Positions 44,677-54,829 of a stretch of DNA of 64,000 nucleotides are shown piece by piece (position 1 is the first letter of the stretch; the number at the start of each line of letters is the position of its first letter). The DNA is taken from contig NZ_FCNZ02000015.1 of assembly GCF_001544495.1 (NCBI RefSeq), positions 1 to 64,000 on the forward strand, read 5' to 3'. Under the pieces are notes generated by a model. It saw nothing but the letters and a program-made list of their open reading frames with translations, was not told where the DNA came from and searched no databases. The DNA comes from Caballeronia telluris. GTDB lineage: Bacteria > Pseudomonadota > Gammaproteobacteria > Burkholderiales > Burkholderiaceae. A program made the translations under genes and the position numbers.

Positions 44677-45720
44677 TCAGATGCGCTGATCCGTCGACGG
44701 CTTTTCCCACAGATTGACGCCACCTTCGCGCGCATGCTGGTCGATCTGGGCCAGTTCTTCACTCGTGAAGTCGAGATTCTTCAGCGCACCGACGTTCTCG
44801 CGGACCTGTTCCGCCCGGCTCGCGCCGATCAGCACCGAGCTCACGCGGCCGCCGCGCAGCGCCCACGCGAGCGCCATCTGCGCGAGACTCTGGCCGCGCC
44901 GGCCGGCGAGTTCGTTCAGCTTGCGCACGTGCTCGATGTTCTCGGCGCTCAAATGCTCTTGTTTCAGCGATCCGCCGCCCGGCTTGTTGACCCGCGCATC
45001 CTGCGGAACGCCGTTCAGGTACTTGCTGGTCAAAAGCCCCTGCGCCAGCGGCGTAAACGCGATGCTGCCCGCGCCGATGTCGTCGAGGGTGTCGAGCAGT
45101 TCTTCCTCGATCCAGCGATTGAGCATGTTGTACGACGGCTGATGGATCAACAGCGGCACCTTGTGTTCGGCGAGCAGCCGCGCCATTTCGCGCGTCTTGC
45201 CCGGCGAATACGACGAAACCCCGACATACAGCGCCTTGCCCGAATGCACGGCAGTCGCGAGCGCGCCGGCGGTCTCTTCGAGCGGCGTGTCGGCGTCGAA
45301 GCGGTGCGAGTAGAAGATATCGACGTAGTCGAGTCCCATGCGCTTCAGGCTCTGGTCGAGGCTCGCAAGCACGTATTTGCGCGAGCCGCCGCCCTGTCCG
45401 TACGGGCCCGGCCACATGTCCCAGCCCGCCTTCGACGAGATCAGCAGTTCGTCGCGATATGGCCGGAAATCGTCCTTGAAGAGGCGCCCGAAGTTGGTCT
45501 CCGCGCTGCCGTAGGGCGGGCCGTAGTTGTTCGCGAGATCGAAGTGCGTGATGCCGAGATCGAACGCCGTGCGCAGGATGTCGCGCTGCGTGGAGATCGG
45601 CGTGCTGTCGCCGAAGTTGTGCCAGAGCCCCAGCGACAACGCCGGCAACTTCAGGCCGCTCTTGCCGCAGGTGCGGTAAGCCATCTGCGAATAGCGTTCG
45701 GAAGCTGCTTCATAAGCCAT
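44677..45720 (-). CDS. Aldo/keto reductase (YghZ / L-glyceraldehyde-3-phosphate reductase type)
   Basis: A 347-residue TIM-barrel NADPH enzyme. The catalytic set is Asp in THFDLANNYGPPYGSAE (about 54-70), the Tyr of the same motif, Lys in LLISSKAGWDMWPGPYG (about 91-107), and His in IFYSHRFD (about 135-142). The C-terminal IGASRAEQVRENVGAL (about 307-322) binds the cofactor phosphate. The WDMWPGPYG loop and length match the YghZ group, which detoxifies L-glyceraldehyde-3-phosphate and methylglyoxal. ATG 45720 fits the family start. Confidence 0.93.
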   Translation of the reverse strand: MAYEAASERYSQMAYRTCGKSGLKLPALSLGLWHNFGDSTPISTQRDILRTAFDLGITHFDLANNYGPPYGSAETNFGRLFKDDFRPYRDELLISSKAGWDMWPGPYGQGGGSRKYVLASLDQSLKRMGLDYVDIFYSHRFDADTPLEETAGALATAVHSGKALYVGVSSYSPGKTREMARLLAEHKVPLLIHQPSYNMLNRWIEEELLDTLDDIGAGSIAFTPLAQGLLTSKYLNGVPQDARVNKPGGGSLKQEHLSAENIEHVRKLNELAGRRGQSLAQMALAWALRGGRVSSVLIGASRAEQVRENVGALKNLDFTSEELAQIDQHAREGGVNLWEKPSTDQRI

Positions 45721-45952
45721 GACGAATTTCCTCGATCGATTTAAACGGATGACGAAAGCGCCGGTGCGGGCATTGCCCGAGCGCGCAGCCTGCCATGGTA
45801 GCCAATTGCGCCGCGCGACGCAGGCCGCACAGCGGCGTCCCGCTATGCGAGACCGTCCATGCGACTGGCCGGATGGCTGATCCGCCTGGGCAAGGGGAAC
45901 GAACCCGTGCGCCCGAAGCCCAATGCAAATCTTCAAGCAAGGAGCATCACCG

Positions 45953-46768
45953 ATGGACCCAATCCAGAAACTTCGCCCCGCCTACGACCTGCTGCTGACA
46001 GCAAGCCTCAAATACGGCTTCGACATCCTGATGGCGATTTTGATCCTCATGATCGGCTGGTGGATATCGAACCGCGTCGCGAATACGCTGAAGCGCGCGC
46101 TCGGCCGCACCAACGCCGACGCCACGCTCACGCCCGTGCTCGCGAGCCTTGCGCTCTGGGCGATCCGCGTGATCGCGATCGTCGCCGCGCTCGGCAAGTT
46201 CGGCATTGCGGCGGCGAGCATCCTGACCGTGCTCGGCGCCGCCGGCCTCGCGATCGGTCTCGCGCTGCAGGGCACGCTGCAAAACATCGCGGCGGGTTTG
46301 ATGCTGCTGCTGTTGCGGCCGTTTCGCGTCGGCGACTACATCGAGGGCATCGGCACGACGGCCGGCACGGTCAACGAAATCGGCCTCTTCACGACGCGCC
46401 TCACCAAAGCCGACGGCGTCATCATGTTCGTGCCGAACAGCACGATCTGGGCAAATCCGGTGACGAACTACAGCGCGAACGAGCGGCGTCGCGTCGTGCT
46501 GACGTTCCATGTGCCGCACGCGCAGCGCGTCGAGCACGCGCTCGAACAGTTGCAAAAGCTGGTGGCGAGCGACCCGCGCATCGGCGACGTGCCGGCCAAG
46601 CCGTGGATCGCGGTGACGGATTACACGGATACCGGCGTCAAGCTGAACGTCGGTGTGTGGACGCGCGCGAGCGACCACGCGAGCGTGCAGGCCGATCTGC
46701 TGCGGCAGATCCAGCCGCTCACGAAGCCCGAGCCCGAGCCGAAACTGGACGCGCCCGCGAACGCCTAG
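45953..46768 (+). CDS. MscS-type mechanosensitive channel
   Basis: A 271-residue protein. Two or three helices (about 18-95) are followed by the pore helix GAAGLAIGLALQGTLQNIAA (about 95-114) and the beta domain start GLMLLLLRPFRVGDYIEG (about 115-132). The cytoplasmic cage follows (FVPNSTIWANPVTNYSANE). This is the short MscS form, a valve opened by membrane tension in osmotic downshock. ATG 45953 has AAGGAG 7 nt upstream. It is followed 40 nt later by a DUF3185 gene on the same strand. Confidence 0.93.
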   Translation: MDPIQKLRPAYDLLLTASLKYGFDILMAILILMIGWWISNRVANTLKRALGRTNADATLTPVLASLALWAIRVIAIVAALGKFGIAAASILTVLGAAGLAIGLALQGTLQNIAAGLMLLLLRPFRVGDYIEGIGTTAGTVNEIGLFTTRLTKADGVIMFVPNSTIWANPVTNYSANERRRVVLTFHVPHAQRVEHALEQLQKLVASDPRIGDVPAKPWIAVTDYTDTGVKLNVGVWTRASDHASVQADLLRQIQPLTKPEPEPKLDAPANA

Positions 46769-46808
46769 TAATCTCTCGCGCCTTCGTCCATCTCAATAAG
46801 AGGAATCC

Positions 46809-47012
46809 ATGATCAAGGCGATTTCCGCGGCTCTTCTGGTCGGCGGCATCGTGCTGCTTTACTTCGGCGGCACGTCGTTTCATTCGCTCAGCAACGACGT
46901 CGCGCGCTTTTTCACCGGCTCGCCGACGAACAAGACGATCTGGCTGATCGCCGGCGGCGTGGTCGCGACGCTCGTCGGGCTGATCGGCCTGACGATTCCT
47001 TCCCGTCGCTAG
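46809..47012 (+). CDS. DUF3185 family small membrane protein
   Basis: A 67-residue protein with two membrane helices (ISAALLVGGIVLLYFGG, about 4-20, and IWLIAGGVVATLVGLIGLTI, about 44-63). A conserved loop FHSLSNDVARFFTGSPTNKT lies between them, as in DUF3185. Function is unknown. AGGA lies 4-5 nt before the ATG. It is 40 nt downstream of the MscS gene and probably shares its transcript. Confidence 0.85.
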   Translation: MIKAISAALLVGGIVLLYFGGTSFHSLSNDVARFFTGSPTNKTIWLIAGGVVATLVGLIGLTIPSRR

Positions 47013-47032
47013 CAGCCCCGGAGCGAAGCGGA

Positions 47033-47809
47033 TCAGCCGAGCGCCACCTCCGGTTTCGCCGCCGAGCGCGTGCCGGGCAGCGGCGCGTTGCTCGCGCCGC
47101 GATAGGTAAAGACGAGTGAGAACTTCACCTGATCGGTGAGATTCTTGCCCGCCGAGTGCAGCGTGTTGCAGTGAAAGAACACGACATCGCCCGCCTTCAG
47201 TTCCGGCGACACGGCGGTGCGGATCAGCGCTTCGTTCTCGGGGAGATCGGAGCGGAAGAACTTGGCTTCGTCGAAGCGCTCCGAGGTTAACGGCAGCTTG
47301 TGCGACCCCGGCACGAACCAGAGCGCGCCGTTTTCGACCTTCTCGGTGCCGAGCGCGATCCACGCCGACACCAGATCGTCGCGTTCGAACGCCCAGTAGC
47401 GCACATCGCGGTGCCAGCCCGTCAGGCTGCCGTACTCGGGATGCTTGGTCATCAGGCAGTTGTGGTGCGCGCGCGAAAGGAACGACTCCTCGCCGAAATA
47501 CAGCTCCATCCAGCCGCGAATTTCCGGCGACGTCGCGGCGTCGGCGAAGAGCGGATCGCGCACGTAGGCGTCGAGCAGACGGCGCACCGTGTGGCCGCCC
47601 GGCGCATCCTTCGATTCCGGCGCGCCCGGATATTTCAGATCGGCTTCGAATTCGGCCGGCGGTGCGGCTTCGGCAAGCTGGCGGCGGGCGAGCGCGGCGA
47701 GCGCCTCACGGCTCGCCGGCGGCACGAGGCCCGGCACGATCACATAGCCGGTCTCGCGCAGTTCGCGGACCTGTTCCTTCTTCGACTTCAACGACGATTG
47801 CTCAGACAT
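47033..47809 (-). CDS. Phytanoyl-CoA dioxygenase (PhyH)-family Fe(II)/2-oxoglutarate oxygenase
   Basis: A 258-residue oxygenase of the PhyH family. The iron triad is His and Asp in GWHRDVRYWAF (about 131-141) and His in FFHCNTLHSAGKN (about 207-219). The 2-oxoglutarate-binding Arg is likely the one in LVFTYRGASN. The opening LRETGYVIVPGLVPPASREA is typical of the family. The substrate cannot be told. ATG 47809 matches the protein start; the frame continues up to 47926 without a ribosome site. It converges on the DUF3185 gene. Confidence 0.9.
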   Translation of the reverse strand: MSEQSSLKSKKEQVRELRETGYVIVPGLVPPASREALAALARRQLAEAAPPAEFEADLKYPGAPESKDAPGGHTVRRLLDAYVRDPLFADAATSPEIRGWMELYFGEESFLSRAHHNCLMTKHPEYGSLTGWHRDVRYWAFERDDLVSAWIALGTEKVENGALWFVPGSHKLPLTSERFDEAKFFRSDLPENEALIRTAVSPELKAGDVVFFHCNTLHSAGKNLTDQVKFSLVFTYRGASNAPLPGTRSAAKPEVALG

Positions 47810-48153
47810 TTCCAACTCACATGTAAGCGCGTTTGCGGTTTTGCGTCGACGGACGCTGACGGCAAATTGGGGGCGAATTCCCGATTGTAAATCCGCCGAC
47901 GCTTTCGAGCTTTTCAACGCGGACATTTTGGAGTTCGAACCGTCATGTTTGAAGCGTTTCGTTCATAAAAACGCAGGGAAAACGCGGACTTACCGCGGTC
48001 ACAATAGTCTTGTAATCTTCGCGCATCAAATCGGTGCAACTTTCGATCCGGCGCGTGTTCGAACGCTGACCGAACCATTGAACGACTTTTTTGAGACGAC
48101 TATCGTCGAGTTGAAGCGCGGCATTTCGTCGCCCAACCGACGCAATCAGAGCC
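47810..48153. other. Gap upstream of the PhyH-like gene
   Basis: An AT-richer 340-nt region with no supported gene. It presumably holds the promoter of the oxygenase gene and, if real, of the small basic gene at 48154. Confidence 0.4.
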
Positions 48154-48513
48154 ATGACCAACCGATTCGCCTCGAGTCTCACCCGCGTTACCCGCGTCGC
48201 CACCCGTGCGGCGCGTCCCGCGCGACGCGGTGTCGTCCGCGCGTTGCGTCATCACACCGCGCGAACGCAGGCCGTCGCCGAGCAGTTGAAGTTCGTGCGC
48301 CCCGTCGACGGCATTCGCTCCTGGTTTCGCGGATTCTTCCTCACGCTGCGCGTTCGCGCGGCGTCGCGGCGTGTTTCGCTGAAGGCGCTGCTGCGTCGTC
48401 CCGCCCAGTTGCGCGCGCCGGTTCGCAAGGCCAAGGCCGCCGCGCAGACGAGCCGTCGTCCGCGCCGGCTGGCGCCGAGCAGCGCCGGCTGGTTCGCGTT
48501 CGCCGCGCGCTGA
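48154..48513 (+). CDS. Arg-rich small hypothetical protein (uncertain)
   Basis: A possible 119-residue protein, extremely basic, with runs such as RAARPARRGVVRALRHH (about 18-34) and KAAAQTSRRPRRLAPSSAG (about 93-111). A less basic middle, VRPVDGIRSWFRGFFLTLRV, could be an amphipathic helix. The ribosome site is weak (CAGAG). The composition resembles that of histone-like or nucleic-acid-binding tails, but also of chance frames in GC-rich DNA. No other strand gives a better gene in this gap. It converges on the OYE gene 9 nt away. Confidence 0.4.
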   Translation: MTNRFASSLTRVTRVATRAARPARRGVVRALRHHTARTQAVAEQLKFVRPVDGIRSWFRGFFLTLRVRAASRRVSLKALLRRPAQLRAPVRKAKAAAQTSRRPRRLAPSSAGWFAFAAR

Positions 48514-48522
48514 GCGTCGGCG

Positions 48523-49641
48523 TCAGGTCCGGCGTTCGAGTTCGTCGAGCGTCGGATAATCGGTGTAACCTTCCTCGCCGCCGCCATAGAACGTCGCCTC
48601 GTTCGGCTCGTTGAGCGGCGCGCCGCGTCTGAAACGCTCGACCAGATCCGGATTCGCCAGAAACGCGCGGCCGAACGCCACGGCGTCCGCCTCGCCGCTT
48701 TCGATTCGCCGCTCCGCTTCCTCCGCCGTATATTCGCCGCACGCGATGATCGCGCCGTCGTAGGCGTCGCGAAGCGCGCGGCGAAAATCGTCCGATAGCG
48801 GCTCGCCGCCCGCCCAATCCGGCTCGGCGATGTGCAGATACGCGACGCCGATGCGTTTGAGCTCTTTCGCCAGATAAATCGACGACGCCTCGCTCTCCGT
48901 GTCCTTCAGGTCGAAGCCGACGAAGTTCGGCGAGATCCGGACGCCGACGCGATCCGCGCCCATCACGCCCGCCACCGCCTCCAGCACATCGACCGTCAGC
49001 CGCACCCGGTTCTCGACGCTGCCGCCGTATTCGTCGGTGCGCCGGTTCGTGTTCGTCGACATGAACTGCTGCAGCAGATAGCCATTCGCCGCATGCACTT
49101 CGACCATGTCGAAACCGGCGCGCTTTGCCCGGTTTGTCGCATCGACGTATTGCAGGACGATGCCGGGCAACTCGTCGGTTTCGAGCGAACGCGGCTCGTC
49201 CACGTCGATGAAACCGAGCGAGCCGTCTTCCTTCTTCACGAACACCTGCGTGTTCTCCGCGCGGATCGCGGACGGCGCGACCGGCTGGCCGCCATCCGCC
49301 TGCGCGAGCCGGTGCGACACGCGTCCGACGTGCCACAACTGCAGGGCGATGCGTCCCTGCTTCGCGTGCACGGCGCCAGCGACGCCTTTCCAGCCGGATT
49401 CCTGCGCGTCGGAATAGATGCCGGGCGCGCCCCAGTAGCCTTGTCCCTGTTTCGAAACCTGCGTCGCTTCGGACACGATCAACCCCGCGCCCGCGCGCTG
49501 CGCGTAGTAGCGGGCGTTCATTTCGGTGGGCACGTCGCCGGGCTGCGACGCGCGATTGCGCGTGAGCGGCGCCATCACGACGCGATTCGGCAATTCGAGC
49601 GCGCCGACCTTGATCGGCGACAACAGTTTTTGCAGCGGCAT
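48523..49641 (-). CDS. Old Yellow Enzyme-type alkene reductase (NemA-like)
   Basis: A 372-residue FMN-dependent TIM-barrel reductase. Visible motifs: NRVVMAPLTRNRAS (about 19-32, FMN loop), LQLWHVGRVSH (about 99-109), VEVHAANGYLLQQFMS (about 182-197, the substrate-binding His-x-x-Asn pair) and NRRTDEYGGSVENR (about 201-214). It reduces activated C=C bonds or nitro esters using NADPH. ATG 49641 has AAGGA upstream. The frame is open far upstream, but that part is antisense to other reading of metK. Confidence 0.93.
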   Translation of the reverse strand: MPLQKLLSPIKVGALELPNRVVMAPLTRNRASQPGDVPTEMNARYYAQRAGAGLIVSEATQVSKQGQGYWGAPGIYSDAQESGWKGVAGAVHAKQGRIALQLWHVGRVSHRLAQADGGQPVAPSAIRAENTQVFVKKEDGSLGFIDVDEPRSLETDELPGIVLQYVDATNRAKRAGFDMVEVHAANGYLLQQFMSTNTNRRTDEYGGSVENRVRLTVDVLEAVAGVMGADRVGVRISPNFVGFDLKDTESEASSIYLAKELKRIGVAYLHIAEPDWAGGEPLSDDFRRALRDAYDGAIIACGEYTAEEAERRIESGEADAVAFGRAFLANPDLVERFRRGAPLNEPNEATFYGGGEEGYTDYPTLDELERRT

Positions 49642-49731
49642 GGGCGTTCCTTTCCGGTCGGGCATCGTTTCACCCCGTTCGCAAGAAATGCACCGCATCG
49701 TAGAGATGCTTCTGGAGCCGCGCCGCGGGCG

Positions 49732-49763
49732 AAAAAAAACCCGGCAGATTTGCCGGGTTTTTC
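49732..49763 (-). terminator. Terminator of metK
   Basis: On the minus strand AACCCGGCA and TGCCGGGTT form a 9-bp stem with a 4-nt loop, followed by eight T. It lies about 30 nt after the metK stop. Confidence 0.92.
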
Positions 49764-49790
49764 GTGCAGCGCGAGGGCGCCGATAGCGAT

Positions 49791-50978
<1,188 letters not shown>

Positions 50979-51042
50979 GCTTCAGACTCCATAGAGTACG
51001 GTTAGTTTGCTCACGTAGCCGACTTCTCTGGGAGTCTGAAGC
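50979..51042 (-). promoter_or_regulatory. metK leader: perfect 12-bp inverted repeat over the ribosome-binding site
   Basis: In the metK transcript GCTTCAGACTCC (51042-51031) is fully complementary to GGAGTCTGAAGC (50990-50979), which contains the GGAG ribosome site and ends at the GTG start. The loop is 40 nt. The stem would shut off translation unless opened. Further upstream the leader has a GGCCGAAAGGC hairpin and GC-rich arms (51070-51110) that could form a competing or ligand-binding fold. I do not recognise it as a known SAM or SAH riboswitch class. Confidence 0.75.
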
Positions 51043-51134
51043 GGCGACGCTTTAGCGGATTACTGATTCCGGGAGCGCCTTTCGGCCTGTCCGGCTTCGC
51101 CCCGCAAGTTGTCCATTAACTCGGCGAAGGTTTT

Positions 51135-51162
51135 ATTATAGCGATTTCCTTCATTTGTCACA
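51135..51162 (-). promoter_or_regulatory. metK promoter
   Basis: On the minus strand GTGACA (51162-51157) and a perfect TATAAT (51140-51135) are separated by 16 nt. Transcription would begin near 51128, giving a leader of about 150 nt before the metK start. Confidence 0.75.
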
Positions 51163-51241
51163 GAGCCGAACGCTTGTTGCTATTCGCCCCTCTTCCATTT
51201 TCGTCCCGCGCCTACCGGCCGTCGCCTCGCCGGAGCCCGTC

Positions 51242-52126
51242 ATGCTAGGCCGCATCGGGATTGCGCTCGCGGTCGGTTTCCTGAAGTTTCTCGCGCTTCT
51301 GCCCTACGGCATCACCGCCCGCTTCGGCGACGGCCTCGGCTGGCTGCTTTACCAGATTCCGAGCAGCAGAAAGCGTATCGTTCATATCAATCTCTCGCTG
51401 TGCTTCCCCGACTGGACGCCCGAGCGTCGCGAGGAAGTCGCTCAGTTGCACTTCCGGCACGCGATCCGCAGCTACGTGGAACGCAGCGTCCAGTGGTTCG
51501 GATCGGCGAAGAAGCTCGAAAAGCTGATTCAGGTCGACAGCGCCGTCGACCTGACCGACCCCAACCTGCCGCCGACGCTCTTTCTCGGCCTGCACTTCGT
51601 CGGCATCGAAGCGGGCTCGATCTTCCTGAACTATTCGCTGCACCGGCGATGCGGTTCGCTCTATCAGCCGTTCTCAAACCCGCAGATCGAGGAAATCGCG
51701 AAGGCGCAGCGCGCCCGTTTTGGCGCCGACATGGCGAGCCGCGCCGACAGCGCGCGCATCGTGCTGCGCTGGCTGCGCGACAAGAAGCCGGTGATGCTCG
51801 GCGCCGACATGGACTACGGCATGCGCAATTCGGCGTTCGTGCCGTTTTTCGGCATCCCGGCGTGCACGCTGACGGCCGTCGGACGGCTCGCGAAGGCGGG
51901 ACACGCGCAGGTCGTGCCGTTCATCGGCGAAGTGCTGCCTGGCTACAAGGGTTATCGGCTGAAAATCTTCGAACCTTGGGAAAATTATCCGACCGGCGAC
52001 GATGTCGCCGACGCGCGTCGCATGAACGCATTCATCGAAGAGCAGATTCCGCGCATTCCCGAGCAGTATTACTGGGTCCACAAGCGCTTCAAGACGCGTC
52101 CACCGGGCGAAGCCGGCTTCTATTGA
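51242..52126 (+). CDS. Lipid A biosynthesis acyltransferase (LpxL/HtrB family)
   Basis: A 294-residue inner-membrane acyltransferase. An N-terminal membrane anchor (IALAVGFLKFLALLPYG, about 6-22) precedes the LPLAT domain. The catalytic HxxxxE is in LGLHFVGIEAGS (about 119-130). MLGADMDYGMRNSAFVPFFG (about 187-206) and the later PEQYYWVHKRFKTRP (about 273-287) are family hallmarks. It adds a secondary acyl chain to Kdo2-lipid IVA. ATG 51242 has GGAG upstream. It is first in a run of plus-strand genes that includes dapF. Confidence 0.92.
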   Translation: MLGRIGIALAVGFLKFLALLPYGITARFGDGLGWLLYQIPSSRKRIVHINLSLCFPDWTPERREEVAQLHFRHAIRSYVERSVQWFGSAKKLEKLIQVDSAVDLTDPNLPPTLFLGLHFVGIEAGSIFLNYSLHRRCGSLYQPFSNPQIEEIAKAQRARFGADMASRADSARIVLRWLRDKKPVMLGADMDYGMRNSAFVPFFGIPACTLTAVGRLAKAGHAQVVPFIGEVLPGYKGYRLKIFEPWENYPTGDDVADARRMNAFIEEQIPRIPEQYYWVHKRFKTRPPGEAGFY

Positions 52127-52189
52127 CGGCTGAGCGTTAGCCATCCGGCCAGCGGTACGTGGATGCCTCGCTCACATACAATAGCGGCC

Positions 52190-53062
52190 ATGAAACTCAA
52201 ATTCACCAAGATGCACGGCGCGGGCAACGACTTCGTCGTGCTCGACGGCTATACGAAACCGCTGAATCTCAGCGCAGCGCAAGTGCGCGCGCTCGCGAAC
52301 CGGCATTTCGGCGTCGGCGCGGACCAGTTGCTGCTCGTCGAAAAGCCGACCATCGACGGCGTCGATTTCAAATACCGCATCTTCAATTGCGATGGCGGCG
52401 AGGTCGAGCATTGCGGTAACGGCGCGCGCTGCTTCGTGAAATTCGTGCGCGATCGCGGGCTCACCGCCGCGTCGAGCGTGCGCGTGCAGGTGCAACAGGG
52501 CGTCATCACGCTGACGATGCTGGAAAACGGCGAGGTCGTCGTCGACATGGGCCAGCCGGTGTTCGATCCGCCGCGCGTGCCGTTCGATTCCAAAGGGATC
52601 GAAGGCCGCCGCGAAGGCGCCGATACGCTCTGGCCGCTCGATATAAACGGCGAAATGCGCTGGATTTCGGCGGTATCGATGGGCAATCCGCACGCGGTGC
52701 AGATAGTTGGCGATGTCGAAGCTTATCCGGTGCTGGCCGAAGGCCCGCTCGTCGAGAAGCACGCGCGCTTTCCGAACAAGGTGAACGCGGGTTTCATGCA
52801 GATCGTCGACCGGCATTCGGTGAAGCTGCGCGTCTACGAGCGCGGCGCGGGCGAGACGCTCGCGTGCGGCACGGGCGCCTGCGCGGCGGTCGCGGCGGGC
52901 ATCCGGCGCGGCCTGCTCGACTCGCCGGTGCGCGTCGCCACGCACGGCGGCACGCTCACGATCACCTGGGCCGGCGCGTCGGACGAATCCGCGCCGCTTC
53001 TGATGGCCGGGCCCGCGACGACCGTCTTCGAAGGCGAGATCGACCTCGCCGATGTGCAATGA
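52190..53062 (+). CDS. dapF: Diaminopimelate epimerase DapF
   Basis: A 290-residue enzyme that converts LL- to meso-diaminopimelate for lysine and peptidoglycan. The opening KFTKMHGAGNDFVVLDG is canonical. The two catalytic Cys are Cys75 in EHCGNGARC and that in ETLACGTGACA (about 220-230). ATG 52190 is the family start; the earlier ATG at 52163 adds nine residues not seen in homologues. A TACAAT box ends only 7 nt before this ATG and no ribosome site is visible, so a leaderless message is possible. Confidence 0.97.
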   Translation: MKLKFTKMHGAGNDFVVLDGYTKPLNLSAAQVRALANRHFGVGADQLLLVEKPTIDGVDFKYRIFNCDGGEVEHCGNGARCFVKFVRDRGLTAASSVRVQVQQGVITLTMLENGEVVVDMGQPVFDPPRVPFDSKGIEGRREGADTLWPLDINGEMRWISAVSMGNPHAVQIVGDVEAYPVLAEGPLVEKHARFPNKVNAGFMQIVDRHSVKLRVYERGAGETLACGTGACAAVAAGIRRGLLDSPVRVATHGGTLTITWAGASDESAPLLMAGPATTVFEGEIDLADVQ

Positions 53063-53113
53063 CCGCCCTTTGAGCGCCACCCAGCCTGAATCCGCCTGAA
53101 TAAGTCCGAAACC

Positions 53114-53833
53114 ATGAACGAACGCGAAGTCGCCGATTACCTGCTCGACAACCCCGATTTCTTCGCCGAGCACGCTGAACTGCTCGGCACCATCCGGCTT
53201 TCGAATCCGCACGGCAAGGCGGCGGTGTCGCTGCAGGAACGCCAGATGGAAATGCTGCGCGACAAGAACAAGCAGCTCGAACGCCGCCTCGCCGAACTGC
53301 TGCGCTATGGGCACGAGAACGACAGCATCGCGTCGAAGTTCAATCGCTGGACGACCCGCGTGATCGCCGAGCGCGATCCGCACGCGCTGCCGAAAACCAT
53401 CAGCACGGGCCTGTGCGAGATCTTCGACGTGCCGCAGGCCGCGCTGCGCGTGTGGGACGTCGCCGAGCCGTATAGCCAGGCCGATTTCGCGCGCCATGTC
53501 GGAGAAGAAGTGCGGTTGTTCACCGCCAGTCTCGCGACGCCTTATTGCGGCGCGAACACCGGTTTCGAGGCTGCGCAATGGCTGACGTCGGCGAGTTCGG
53601 TGTCGGTGGCGTCGGCGACGACCGACGGCGTCGTCGATGCCGCGAACGCCACCGAATCGATCGCGCTGCTCGCGCTGCGCGATCCGTTCGCCGGGCCGGA
53701 CGCGCCCGCGTTCGGCCTGCTCGTGATGGGTTCGCCCGATGCGCGCCGCTTCCACGACGGCATGGCGACCGACTTCCTCACGCAGATCGCGGCACTCGCG
53801 AGCGCGGCGTTGAGCCGCCTCCTGCCGCACTGA
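53114..53833 (+). CDS. DUF484 family protein
   Basis: A 239-residue protein. It opens with EREVADYLLDNPDFFAEHAE (about 3-22), the DUF484 signature. A coiled-coil (QERQMEMLRDKNKQLERRLA, about 41-60) follows, then a GAF-like domain (about 85-235). The family is of unknown function and nearly always sits between dapF and xerC, as here. It starts 51 nt after dapF, and xerC follows 24 nt after its stop. Confidence 0.95.
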   Translation: MNEREVADYLLDNPDFFAEHAELLGTIRLSNPHGKAAVSLQERQMEMLRDKNKQLERRLAELLRYGHENDSIASKFNRWTTRVIAERDPHALPKTISTGLCEIFDVPQAALRVWDVAEPYSQADFARHVGEEVRLFTASLATPYCGANTGFEAAQWLTSASSVSVASATTDGVVDAANATESIALLALRDPFAGPDAPAFGLLVMGSPDARRFHDGMATDFLTQIAALASAALSRLLPH

Positions 53834-53857
53834 CCCGACCGAGACGAAACACGCGCG

Positions 53858-54781
53858 ATGAACGCCGCCGACCCGATCGCCGCCTATTTGTCGATGCTCG
53901 AACACGAGCGGCGGCTCTCGGAGCACACGCTGCGCGGCTACACGCACGAACTCGATGAGTTGAAGAAGCTGGCGAACGGCCGCGCGCTCGAAACGCTCAC
54001 CGCGGCGGACATGCGCGGCGCCGTTTCGCGTGCGCACGCGGGCGGACTCTCGGCGCGCTCGATCGCGCACCGGCTCTCGGCGTGGCGCGCGTTTTATCGC
54101 TGGCTTGCTGAACGCGTCGAAATGGCGGCGAATCCCGTCGCGACCGTGCGCGCGCCGAAGGGCGCGAAGACGTTGCCGAAGGCACTGTCCGTCGACGACG
54201 CCAACGCGCTGATGGAAGCCCCGCAAGCCGGCACGACCGAGGCGCTGCGCGACCACGCGATCCTCGAATTGTTCTATTCGTCGGGCTTGCGGCTCGCGGA
54301 ACTCGTGAATCTCGATGTCTATTACGTCGAGACCGAGCACCACCGCTCGATCGGCTGGCTCGATCTGCCGAACGCCGAAGTGACCGTGCTCGGCAAGGGC
54401 GGCAAGCGCCGCTCGGTGCCGGTCGGCGCCAAGGCCATCACGGCGCTGCGTGCCTGGATCGACGCGCGCGGCGAATTCGTCAGGCACGATCCACACGCGC
54501 TCTTCCTGTCGGTGCGCGGCAACCGCATGGCGCCGGGCGTCGTGCGCGAGCGCGTGAAGCGCATGGCGCTCCTCGCCGGCATTCCCACGAACGTGCATCC
54601 GCACGTCTTGCGGCACTCGTTCGCCACGCACGTGCTGCAATCGAGCGGCGACCTGCGCGCGGTGCAGGAACTGCTCGGCCACGCGAACATCACCGCGACG
54701 CAGGTCTACACGTCGCTCGATTTCCAGCACCTCGCTCGCGTCTACGATTCCGCGCATCCGCGCGCCAAGAAACGCGACTGA
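53858..54781 (+). CDS. xerC: Site-specific tyrosine recombinase XerC
   Basis: A 307-residue recombinase. The SAM-like core-binding domain (about 5-95) has YLSMLEHERRLSEHTLRGY. The catalytic residues are Arg in FYSSGLRLAELVNLD (about 139-153), Lys in LGKGGKRRSVPV (about 179-190), HVLRHSFATH (about 249-258), LLGHANITATQVYTSL (about 272-287) with His and nucleophile Tyr. It resolves chromosome dimers at dif with XerD and FtsK. The position after DUF484 is the conserved dapF-DUF484-xerC order. Confidence 0.95.
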   Translation: MNAADPIAAYLSMLEHERRLSEHTLRGYTHELDELKKLANGRALETLTAADMRGAVSRAHAGGLSARSIAHRLSAWRAFYRWLAERVEMAANPVATVRAPKGAKTLPKALSVDDANALMEAPQAGTTEALRDHAILELFYSSGLRLAELVNLDVYYVETEHHRSIGWLDLPNAEVTVLGKGGKRRSVPVGAKAITALRAWIDARGEFVRHDPHALFLSVRGNRMAPGVVRERVKRMALLAGIPTNVHPHVLRHSFATHVLQSSGDLRAVQELLGHANITATQVYTSLDFQHLARVYDSAHPRAKKRD

Positions 54782-54829
54782 TTTTTCCCGGGCGCGCCGT
54801 GCCATCGCGGCCGCCCTATCAAGGCCTCA

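Noticed and set aside
52172..54805. 877-residue minus-strand frame opposite dapF, DUF484 and xerC
   Set aside because: Antisense shadow; the three plus-strand genes are unmistakable.
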